DNA of 64,000 bases from Nonomuraea solani (lineage in GTDB: Bacteria; Actinomycetota; Actinomycetes; Streptosporangiales; Streptosporangiaceae), in contig NZ_FNVT01000020.1 in NCBI RefSeq assembly GCF_900108335.1, positions 124,001 through 188,000 of the forward strand, written 5' to 3'. The position numbers and the translations under genes were made by a program. The notes beneath the pieces were generated by a model. That model searched no databases, was not told the origin of the DNA, and saw only the letters and a list, made by a program, of their open reading frames with translations. Below are positions 42,980 to 49,499 of the stretch, one piece after another (position 1 is the first letter of the stretch; each line of letters begins with the position of its first letter).

Positions 42980-44415
42980 AGAATCGAGCCGGGCCGGTAC
43001 GCCGCCGCCTCCGGACGCTCCGCCACCACCGCGCCCACCCGCCCCGTCACCGCACGCACCTGGCCGGCGGCCGCGCCCGTGAACGACACCCGATCGGCCA
43101 GCAGCTCCTCCAGCCGGGCCCGGTCCAGCGGGAAACGCTCGTCGGCGGCCAGCCGGCCGAGCAGCTCGTTGGCCGCGCCCCGCGAACGCATCGCCAGCGC
43201 CGCCGCGACCGCGTGCTCCTTGATCAGCTCGTGCGCCTGCTCACGCCCCACCCCGGCCCGCACCGCCGCCATCAGCATCTTCGTCGTCGCCAGGAACGGC
43301 AGATACCGGTCCAGCTCGGCCGCGATCACCGCCGGGAACGCGCCGAACTCGTCCAGCACCGTCAGCATCGTCTCCACCAGCCCGTCGAAGGCGAAGAACG
43401 CGTCCGGCAGCGCCACCCGCCGTACCACCGAGCATGAGACGTCGCCCTCGTTCCACTGGTCGCCGGCCAGCTCACCCACCATCGAGGAGTAGCCGCGCAA
43501 CACCACGGCCAGGCCGTTGACCCGCTCGCACGAGCGCGTGTTCATCTTGTGCGGCATCGCCGACGAGCCGACCTGGCCCTCCTTGAAGCCCTCGGTCACC
43601 AGCTCGTGCCCGGCCATCAGCCGGATCGTCTTGGCCAGCGACGACGGCGCCGCCGACAGCTGCACCAGCGCCGTGACCACCTCGAAGTCGAGCGAACGCG
43701 GATAGACCTGGCCCACGCTGGTGAACCGGTGCTCGAAGCCCAGGTGCGCGGCCACCCGCTCCTCCAGCTCGGCCAGCTTGCCCTGGTCGCCGCCGAGCAG
43801 GTCGAGCATGTCCTGCGCGGTGCCGACCGGGCCCTTGATCCCGCGCAGCGGATAACGGGCGATCAGCTCCTCCAGCCGCCGATAGGCCACCAGCAGCTCG
43901 TCGGCCGCCGTGGCGAACCGCTTGCCCAGCGTGGTGGCCTGCGCCGCCACGTTGTGCGAACGGCCGGCGATCACCGTCGACTCGTGCTCCTCGGCCAGCG
44001 CCGCCAGCCGGCCCAGCAGCGCCACCACCCGGTCGCGTACCAGCAGCAGGCTGTCGCGCACCTGCAACTGCTCGACGTTCTCGGTCAGGTCACGCGAGGT
44101 CATGCCCTTGTGCACCTGCTCGTGCCCCGCCAGCGCGTTGAACTCCTCGATGCGCGCCTTCACATCGTGGCGGCTGACCCGCTCACGGGCTGCGATGGAC
44201 TCCAGATCGACCCGCTCGACCACCTTGTCGTAGTCGTCGACCGCCCCCTCGGGCACCGCGATCCCCAGCTCGGCCTGCGCCCGCAACACCGCCAGCCACA
44301 ACCGCCGCTCAGCAATGATCTTGTACTCGGGCGACCACAGACGGGCCAGCTCGACCGAGGCATAACGGGAGGCCAGGACATTCGGGATACGCGGCTTGGA
44401 AGTCACGTTGGACAA
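42976..44415 (-). CDS. purB: Adenylosuccinate lyase
   Basis: A 479-residue purB product of the fumarase/aspartase superfamily. The signature loop GQVGSSAMPHKMN carries the catalytic Ser. TSRDLTENVEQLQ and AGRSHNVAAQATTLGKRFA contain the conserved His regions. It splits adenylosuccinate to AMP and SAICAR to AICAR, each with fumarate, in purine synthesis. The first codon is uncertain: TTG 44415 or GTG three codons downstream. The downstream GNAT gene is translationally coupled. Confidence 0.95.
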   Translation of the reverse strand: MSNVTSKPRIPNVLASRYASVELARLWSPEYKIIAERRLWLAVLRAQAELGIAVPEGAVDDYDKVVERVDLESIAARERVSRHDVKARIEEFNALAGHEQVHKGMTSRDLTENVEQLQVRDSLLLVRDRVVALLGRLAALAEEHESTVIAGRSHNVAAQATTLGKRFATAADELLVAYRRLEELIARYPLRGIKGPVGTAQDMLDLLGGDQGKLAELEERVAAHLGFEHRFTSVGQVYPRSLDFEVVTALVQLSAAPSSLAKTIRLMAGHELVTEGFKEGQVGSSAMPHKMNTRSCERVNGLAVVLRGYSSMVGELAGDQWNEGDVSCSVVRRVALPDAFFAFDGLVETMLTVLDEFGAFPAVIAAELDRYLPFLATTKMLMAAVRAGVGREQAHELIKEHAVAAALAMRSRGAANELLGRLAADERFPLDRARLEELLADRVSFTGAAAGQVRAVTGRVGAVVAERPEAAAYRPGSIL

Positions 44416-44503
44416 GTGTATGGGCCACCCCGCGATCGCTGGACGAGGCCCTCAACGGCAGGTGAGTCTCAACGGCGACGCCGCATCGAGAGGACCGGAG
44501 AAC

Positions 44504-44569
44504 ATGGCCAACTTCTACGAAGACACCCTGGAGCTGCGAGAGAACCTCGAAGAGGCCAGAAAGACCTAG
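44504..44569 (+). CDS. Possible 21-residue peptide
   Basis: ATG at 44504 is preceded by GAGAGGACCGGAG, a good ribosome site, and opens a 21-codon frame MANFYEDTLELRENLEEARK plus Thr before TAG. The peptide is acidic and likely helical. It sits in the purB promoter region on the opposite strand. It could be a leader peptide, a decayed gene start or chance. Confidence 0.3.
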   Translation: MANFYEDTLELRENLEEARKT

Positions 44570-44570
44570 G

Positions 44571-44852
44571 TCAGAAGTATGCGAGGTAGCACGCTTGACG
44601 GGCATGGCCGGCGTTGACCGCCGCCTCGGATACGAGATAGGTCAGGCAGTTGCTGTAGGAGTAATAGCCTAAATTGCAGCCCCTGGCCCGCTCACTGGTC
44701 GTGGGATAACCGACGCTGTTGAGATAGCTGAGGCAGACCTCCGGCGTTCTCTGACCATTGGGGCCGGCCATGCCCTGCGCCGGGATGGCGAACATGCCGA
44801 ATGCCAGGGCGGCCACGCTTCCCACGACAGCCATGGTCTTGAAGGTGCGCAT
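44571..44852 (-). CDS. Small secreted Cys-rich protein
   Basis: A 93-residue preprotein with a signal peptide (MRTFKTMAVVGSVAALAFGM, cut probably after AQGMA). The mature part has four Cys in EVCLSYL, ARGCNLG, NCLTYL and QACYLAYF, suggesting two disulfides. A perfect AGGAGG lies seven bases before the ATG. Many such four-Cys secreted proteins are found in actinomycetes; the role is unknown. Confidence 0.75.
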   Translation of the reverse strand: MRTFKTMAVVGSVAALAFGMFAIPAQGMAGPNGQRTPEVCLSYLNSVGYPTTSERARGCNLGYYSYSNCLTYLVSEAAVNAGHARQACYLAYF

Positions 44853-44999
44853 GTGCGTGTCCTCCTAGGTGCTGACTGAGTACGTCCGAGTTCTCGCCCT
44901 GAAGACAGAGTCTCATCGCCAAATGGATCACACCAGAACAGATCCGTGACTCAAGGAAACTGCAAGAGATCATCAATGCGCCGTACATACGATGACGGC

Positions 45000-45125
45000 A
45001 TGAACCTCGGTGTTCCCGAACTCCTCATCATCGGCGTGGTCTTCGTTCTCCTGGTTCTCTTCCTCCTCGCCGTGGGAGGTGTGGTGTTCGTCGCCGTACG
45101 GCGCGCGAATCGGCGACGCGATTAG
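45000..45125 (+). CDS. 41-residue single-helix membrane protein
   Basis: ATG 45000 opens a 41-codon frame: MNLGVPELLIIGVVFVLLVL, then further hydrophobic residues to FVAVRRANRRRD. One long transmembrane helix with a strongly basic C-terminal tail. No RBS is seen; TACGAT six bases before the ATG could be a -10 element for a leaderless mRNA. It is below the usual size limit of gene callers. Confidence 0.6.
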   Translation: MNLGVPELLIIGVVFVLLVLFLLAVGGVVFVAVRRANRRRD

Positions 45126-45312
45126 AAACGACGCGTCACCTTGGCGCTCGACAGCGTCGGCATAGGTCTGGGGCATGGGGGGTCAGGGCCGGACGCCTCC
45201 CTGAATCGCCTCGACGAACTCCGTACGGCACGACCTGTTCACCGTCCCCATCGTGAGCGCCGAAAATCGATCGAGACCCGATAACGGATCCGCTAGCGTC
45301 TACCTCGCAAGT

Positions 45313-45416
45313 CCATCGGGCCTGGTGCGGGCACGGGTCGAATGGCGTCGGTCATCTCTCCAAAAGATCACCTCCGGCGCCGCTTCTCACATCCGTACCC
45401 ATTCCAGGCCCGATGG
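45313..45416 (+). ncRNA. Y RNA 1 (short form, no tRNA-like module)
   Basis: The 5' strand 45313-45336 and the 3' strand 45393-45416 are both 24 bases and can pair in 21 of 24 positions (first 13 perfect), bringing the RNA ends together as in all Y RNAs. The stem closes on ACGG/CCGT, then GTCGAA (45337-45342) faces CACAT on the other side. GTCGAA fits the GNCGAA-type Ro-binding motif of Y RNAs. An inner 8-bp stem (GGCGTCGG with CCGGCGCC) and a 22-base apical loop complete it. A candidate promoter is TCGAGA (45271) and TAGCGT (45294), 17 bases apart. First of three such RNAs before the Ro gene. Confidence 0.8.
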
Positions 45417-45424
45417 CCGCCAGT

Positions 45425-45586
45425 GCGGTTCGGTGAGGGCACGGGTCGAAGCTTCATCGGTTATCCACCCCCAACGGGGTGGTCGCAGGTCCGAGCCCTG
45501 CCCGGGATCACGGTCTCGGTAACTCAGCCGGCCAGAGCACCTGAACGCCGGTGGACGTCCCCACATCCGCGCCTTCCCCCGACCGC
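45425..45586 (+). ncRNA. Y RNA 2 (YrlA-like, permuted tRNA mimic)
   Basis: End-pairing stem 45425-45444 with 45567-45586: 17 of 20 positions pair, counting wobbles. GTCGAA (45445-45450) opens the Ro-binding bulge facing CACAT. Inside, in order: a 7-bp hairpin (CCACCCC/GGGGTGG), a T-arm (stem GCAGG/CCTGC, loop TCCGAGC, 45485-45501), a 7-bp acceptor-like stem CCGGGAT/GTCTCGG closed by CACG (45502-45519), then T8-A9 and a D-arm with loop AGCCGGCCA (45522-45538). T-arm, acceptor, D-arm is tRNA order cut open at the anticodon, the known topology of YrlA RNAs. The Ro stem takes the anticodon-stem position. Confidence 0.85.
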
Positions 45587-45602
45587 ATGGGCATGGCCGT
45601 CG

Positions 45603-45743
45603 GCTTTGCCGGTGGCACGGGTCGAATCCGGCCGGTTACCACAGGGTTGAGGTTCGATTCCTTCCGGCCCCTCCTCATGGGGCCGGTCGCCCAGGTCGGC
45701 TGGGCACCCGGCCGGAGCCCCATATCCGTGCCGCCGACAAAGC
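45603..45743 (+). ncRNA. Y RNA 3 (YrlA-like, permuted tRNA mimic)
   Basis: Ends pair over 18 positions (45603-45620 with 45726-45743) with one mismatch. GTCGAA (45621-45626) faces CATAT. A 9-bp inner stem, TCCGGCCGG with CCGGCCGGA, stands for the anticodon stem. Then a T-arm with canonical loop TTCGATT (45649-45663), an 8-bp acceptor-like stem CCGGCCCC/GGGGCCGG with loop TCCTCAT (45664-45686), T8-C9, and a D-arm GCCC/GGGC with loop AGGTCGGCT (45689-45705). Every element has tRNA-like spacing, including two bases between D-stem and anticodon-like stem. It lies 17 bases after Y RNA 2. Confidence 0.85.
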
Positions 45744-45744
45744 T

Positions 45745-45774
45745 CCCGCCCCTTATATCCGCCGTCAGGGCGGG
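45745..45774 (+). other. Leader hairpin before the Ro gene
   Basis: CCCGCCC (45745-45751) pairs with GGGCGGG (45768-45774) around a 16-base loop that contains ATATCCG, a copy of the 3' Ro-stem element. It is directly followed by a fourth GTCGAA (45774-45779) and by the ribosome site. It may end the Y RNA transcript or regulate Ro translation. Confidence 0.45.
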
Positions 45775-45798
45775 TCGAATCCCTTGGAGACATTTCCC

Positions 45799-47469
45799 AT
45801 GGCCCGCAGCCGCGACCCACTCGCCGGCGTTTCCGCCATCGCCACGCCGCAGACGCGGCCGATGCCCGGCCGTAACGACCAGATGCGCAACGCGGCCGGT
45901 GGCTACATATTCGCCAAGGACCTGTGGCGCGAACTGGAGGACTTCCTCATTCTCGGCACCACCGGCGGCACCTACTACGTGTCGGAGGATCGGCTCACCG
46001 CCGAGAACGCCGGTGTGCTCTTCGAGGCGATCGCCGCGGACGGGCCGCGCGTCGTCGCCCTGCTGACCGACATTTCGACGGCGCGCCCGCCACGCGCCCC
46101 CAAGCAGCGGCCGGCGCTGTTCGCACTCGCCGCCGCCTACGCCCAAGGCGACGCCGCCACCCGCCAGGCCGCCAAGGCGGCGCTGCCCAAGGTCGCCCGC
46201 ACCACCGACCATCTGGCCCAGTTCTTCGGCTACTACAAGAACCTGGGCGGCAAGCCGACCCCTCACGGCATAGCGCCGGTCGCCGGCCGGTCGCTGCGTA
46301 CCGCGCTCGCCTCCTGGTTCACCGCCGGCAGCGCGGACGACGTCGCGTTCAAGGTGTGCAAGGCCCGCCAGCGCAAGACCCCGCAGGGTGAGTCGTTCGA
46401 CCTGCGTGACGTGCTGCGCATCGCCCACCCGAAGGCCGACAGCCCCGAGCGGGCGCGGCTGTTCGGATGGATCGCCGGGAACGTCCCCGACGAGGAGGCC
46501 CGCGACGTCCTGGAGTCGGTCGACCGGTTCCTCACCGCCAAGGCCGTCACCAGCCCTCGCGAGGCGATCCGCGTCATCGAGGAGCGCAAGGTGCCGTGGG
46601 AGTTCCTGCCGGACGCCATGCTCAGGGAGGCGGAGGTGTGGGACGCGCTGATCGCTACGATCGGCCTGACCGCGCTCATCCGCAACCTGTCCAGGATGAC
46701 CCGGATCGGCGCCCTGAAGCCCATGGGCGACGCCACCCGGCGCGCGGTCGCCCGGCTCACCGACCAGGACGCCCTGCTGCGCGCACGCATCCACCCGATG
46801 GACGCCTTCCTGGCGCTGCGCGTCTACGCCTCCGGCCGCAGCCGGCCGAACCCACGCGCCGGCACGCAGCGATGGACCCCGGTCCCGGCGATCCTGGACG
46901 CCCTGGAGGAGACCTACGAGCTGTCGTTCGGCACGGTCGAGCCCACGGGCCGGCGACTGCTGGTCGCCGTCGACTCCTCCGGCTCGATGAGCTGGGACGG
47001 CGGCGTCATGGCCGGCGGCTCACCGATCGGGTCACCGTACGAGGTCGGCTGCGCCATGGCCGTCATGCTGGCCCGCATCGAACGCGGCAACGTACACGTC
47101 ATCGACGTGGACACCAGCGTCCACGCCTCGAAGGTGACTCCGCGCACGAGCCTGCGCGAGATCGCCTCCTGGGAGCCGTCCGGCGGCGGCACCGACCTGT
47201 CCCTGCCGTTCCGATGGGCACGCCAGCAGCGCATGGAGACGGACGGCATCGTCCTGTTCACCGACAACGAGACCTGGTCGGGCCAAACGCACCCCTCACA
47301 GGAACTCGACGCCTACCGGCGCACCGTGGCCGCCCAGTCCCGCGTGGTCGTGGCGTCGATGACCGCAACGGGTGGCACGATCGGCGACCCACGAGACGAG
47401 GGCGTACTGAACGTGGCGGGCCTGGACGCCTCACTGCCACTGATCGTCAACGGCTTCATCCGCAACTGA
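45799..47469 (+). CDS. rsr: Ro60 orthologue (TROVE + vWFA, Rsr)
   Basis: A 556-residue TROVE protein. The N-terminal ring of HEAT-like repeats starts with NAAGGYIFAKDLWRELEDFL, then ILGTTGGTYYVSEDRLTAEN, the most conserved stretch of Ro60. The C-terminal von Willebrand A domain has an intact MIDAS: Asp392-x-Ser-x-Ser in VAVDSSGSMS, Thr in GGGTDLSLP and Asp in LFTDNE. Ro proteins bind Y RNAs on the outside of the ring and misfolded RNA ends through its hole; bacterial Rsr works with PNPase and other nucleases in RNA degradation and stress. TTGGAGA lies eight bases before the ATG. Three Y RNA genes precede it. Confidence 0.93.
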   Translation: MARSRDPLAGVSAIATPQTRPMPGRNDQMRNAAGGYIFAKDLWRELEDFLILGTTGGTYYVSEDRLTAENAGVLFEAIAADGPRVVALLTDISTARPPRAPKQRPALFALAAAYAQGDAATRQAAKAALPKVARTTDHLAQFFGYYKNLGGKPTPHGIAPVAGRSLRTALASWFTAGSADDVAFKVCKARQRKTPQGESFDLRDVLRIAHPKADSPERARLFGWIAGNVPDEEARDVLESVDRFLTAKAVTSPREAIRVIEERKVPWEFLPDAMLREAEVWDALIATIGLTALIRNLSRMTRIGALKPMGDATRRAVARLTDQDALLRARIHPMDAFLALRVYASGRSRPNPRAGTQRWTPVPAILDALEETYELSFGTVEPTGRRLLVAVDSSGSMSWDGGVMAGGSPIGSPYEVGCAMAVMLARIERGNVHVIDVDTSVHASKVTPRTSLREIASWEPSGGGTDLSLPFRWARQQRMETDGIVLFTDNETWSGQTHPSQELDAYRRTVAAQSRVVVASMTATGGTIGDPRDEGVLNVAGLDASLPLIVNGFIRN

Positions 47470-47528
47470 CGCACATGACAGGACCGCCTGCCTCCCAGCC
47501 AGGGAAGCAGGCGGTCCTGCCATGTGCG
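47470..47528 (+). terminator. 27-bp terminator hairpin after the Ro gene
   Basis: Starts right after the Ro stop codon. Arms 47470-47496 and 47502-47528 pair over 27 positions with two imperfect pairs and a 5-base loop. The length and position make a strong intrinsic-type terminator, without a U-tract. It sets the 3' border of the Ro/Y-RNA locus. Confidence 0.75.
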
Positions 47529-48057
47529 TGGCACTCGATCGAGGCTGGACAGGTTCCGAGTCGCTTGAGCGGCCCGCTGCGGCCATCGCTCCTGTCCACG
47601 TCGCCGCCGGGCGGCGTGCCGGGCGGCCGGTCACGGCGAATCAGCGCGACATCATGGCCGCAGACCACGAGGCCGCCGGCGCGGACGTTAACAATGATCG
47701 TTCTCGGCAACGTGGAGGATCTGGATGTCACATGAACCTTTCTGACGCGAAGCGCGCGTACGACCATGTGCTTTCCGAGTGTGCGCAATCCCTCCACGCC
47801 CGAACGGTTCCTTCGGAGACGGCGATCGACCGCGCGTCCGAGCGGTCGGCCAAGGTCAAGAAGCGTGCCAAGCGCGCGGTTGACCAGCATCGTCCCCTCG
47901 GTTCGACGAAGCCATACGACCTGCGACGCAGCCCTTGAATTGTTTGTTCAGTGGTTGGTTCCCTTGCTGGACAACCCCTGGCGACGTACAAACGGGTCTC
48001 CAGGTGCCGAACACGGGACATCGAATCCGCCTACAACAGGAACACGGGGTAAACGGC
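47529..48057. other. Gene-poor stretch after the Ro locus
   Basis: About 530 bases. The only candidate is ATG 47733 (68 codons, MNLSDAKRAYDHVLSECAQS, then a basic tail) with a distant GGAGG. It has no recognisable family, and antisense frames compete. I cannot support a gene here with confidence. Confidence 0.4.
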
Positions 48058-48468
48058 ATGACGAAACTCACCTCAAGAGCGCTGAAGGTGCTTCTTGTGC
48101 CGATTCTGCTCCTGCTCTCAGTCGTCGTACTCCAATCTCCGGCATACGCCGGATGTCAGTCCGTCAGCTTCACGTTCATCGGCTACCAAAGTAGCGACTA
48201 CAGCAGATCGTGCAGCGGCCGCTATTACCCCGGAGTCGACATAAAGGGATTCCGTGCGACCGGCTGGAGCGGCTACTTCACGTACACCTGCGGTAGAGAC
48301 GTCCCCATCCAGCACTGCTCCGCCAACTACCATGAGTTCTGCGACTGGGACTCCGTCAACCTACCGACATACCGCTGGTTCGATGGCGAGAAGATTGTGA
48401 CCAGGCAGCTCCACTTCATCATCACGGAGCTCTACCTCAATGCAACACGACCGTCTCGGTGCAACTGA
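48058..48468 (+). CDS. Small secreted Cys-containing protein
   Basis: A 136-residue preprotein. Signal peptide MTKLTSRALKVLLVPILLLL continues to a cut after SPAYA. The mature protein is aromatic-rich (Tyr, Phe, Trp) with seven Cys (GCQSV, RSCSG, YTCGR, QHCSA, EFCDW, SRCN) and predicted beta structure. The base composition is clearly lower in G+C than the neighbours, suggesting acquisition by transfer. I do not recognise the family. Confidence 0.72.
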   Translation: MTKLTSRALKVLLVPILLLLSVVVLQSPAYAGCQSVSFTFIGYQSSDYSRSCSGRYYPGVDIKGFRATGWSGYFTYTCGRDVPIQHCSANYHEFCDWDSVNLPTYRWFDGEKIVTRQLHFIITELYLNATRPSRCN

Positions 48469-48777
48469 CAATCCGATCACGGGATGACCAGCGGTGTAGT
48501 CGCCCTCTGAGCACAGCTCTGACAGCAGCAAACACACTGAACATGGCGCTGGCCTATCGAATGGCCGTCACGGCATCGGCTCCTTTCGGGAGAGGTTCCG
48601 TTTGACGGCCTCGGCGGCCGGGTTGAGCGTGGCAGAGCTCTTGGTCGTTGCTGAGGTTTCAGTTGTTCAACTGCATGATCGATAACAAATCCCCCGCCTT
48701 TACAAAGTAGATCAACCCCATTCCTCTGTCCTGCTGCCGCTCGGGCCGGAGCACGTTCACGCGCTGTGTGGTGCTCC
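48469..48777. other. Intergenic stretch between convergent ends
   Basis: About 310 bases between the secreted protein gene and the minus-strand methyltransferase remnant. Apart from the dispersed repeat at 48695-48714 I see nothing coding. Confidence 0.5.
48695..48714. repeat. Dispersed CGCC-TTTAC-N3-GTAGAT repeat, copy 2
   Basis: CCGCCTTTACAAAGTAGATC, same orientation as the other three copies, between the plus-strand gene ending at 48468 and the minus-strand methyltransferase remnant ending at 48778. Confidence 0.65.
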
Positions 48778-48990
48778 CTAGGGCATTCGGGGAGGGACGG
48801 ACTCCGTGGCATCGCGCCGCGCCACGAACACGAACTCCCCGCTCGGCCGGTCGGGTGCGGCGCGTACGTCCTCGACGACGAAGCCGTGCTCGCACAAGTC
48901 CCGCTCGATCTCCGCACGTTCGCGGAAACGAAGTGTCGATTCCGAGGTCAGTACGTCCCCTGAGGTACGGACTAGCGGCAGCGGCCGGAA
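48778..48990 (-). pseudogene. C-terminal remnant of a SAM-dependent methyltransferase
   Basis: The minus-strand frame ending TAG at 48778 reads LVRTSGDVLTSESTLRFRER, AEIERDLCEHGFVVEDVRAA and PDRPSGEFVFVARR. This matches the last 50-60 residues of class I methyltransferases that begin their final strand-helix with LTSxSTLRFR. The SAM-binding N-terminal part is absent, and the plus-strand I36-type gene starts inside this remnant. Confidence 0.6.
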
Positions 48991-49349
48991 CAGCGGCCAT
49001 TTCTCTCGGGCTGCTGACCACGGCGACAGCCGGCGCCCAAGCCAGCGCGATGGTGGAGTGCGGATCTGGGCAGGTATGCATCTACCCGCAGACCAACTAC
49101 GGCGGCGTACCCTACGTCCGCCGGGCGTCGGACGACAGCACGAGCCTCGCGAACACGGTCATCAACGACCACACGTTCTCTGTCATCAACAACGGCACGG
49201 GGGATCGCACCGCGCGTATCTACCGGGCCAGCAACTACACCGGCTCCCACACCTGCATTCAGCCAGGCGGGCGAATAGGAGATCTAGAAGGGTATCCCGT
49301 CGGCCGGTGGGGGTCATCGCTGAGGCTCAACAACGATAGATGCGGCTAA
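48933..49349 (+). CDS. Secreted peptidase-inhibitor family I36-like protein
   Basis: A 138-residue preprotein. Signal peptide MSIPRSVRPLRYGLAAAAGT, cut after GAQASA. The mature part CGSGQVCIYPQTNYGGVPYV and a second RIYRASNYTGSHTCIQPGG segment form a betagamma-crystallin-like pair, as in the family I36 (SMI-type) inhibitors and related actinobacterial secreted proteins. GTG 48933 was chosen because GGAAACGAA precedes it and it gives a complete signal peptide. Confidence 0.75.
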   Translation: MSIPRSVRPLRYGLAAAAGTAAISLGLLTTATAGAQASAMVECGSGQVCIYPQTNYGGVPYVRRASDDSTSLANTVINDHTFSVINNGTGDRTARIYRASNYTGSHTCIQPGGRIGDLEGYPVGRWGSSLRLNNDRCG

Positions 49350-49499
49350 GTAGTTCCATCGCGAAACCGCGGTGAATTTCGGCCGCAGTCAAATCTCACA
49401 TGCGGGCCGATCGCTTCCATGATGATGCGTGACCCGTACATGAGCCCGGGCCCGCCCGCACAGCGGACGGGCCCGAGACCCACGACCAGAAACCGGCCC

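Noticed and set aside
45485-45705. Ordinary tRNA genes suggested by T-loop and D-arm sequences
   Set aside because: The arms occur in the order T-arm, acceptor, D-arm with the acceptor closed by a loop, no anticodon loop is present, and each set sits within an end-pairing Ro-type stem. They fit Y RNA tRNA mimics.
47456-47890. A 144-codon minus-strand frame downstream of the Ro gene
   Set aside because: It runs through the 27-bp terminator hairpin and overlaps the Ro stop; no family similarity.
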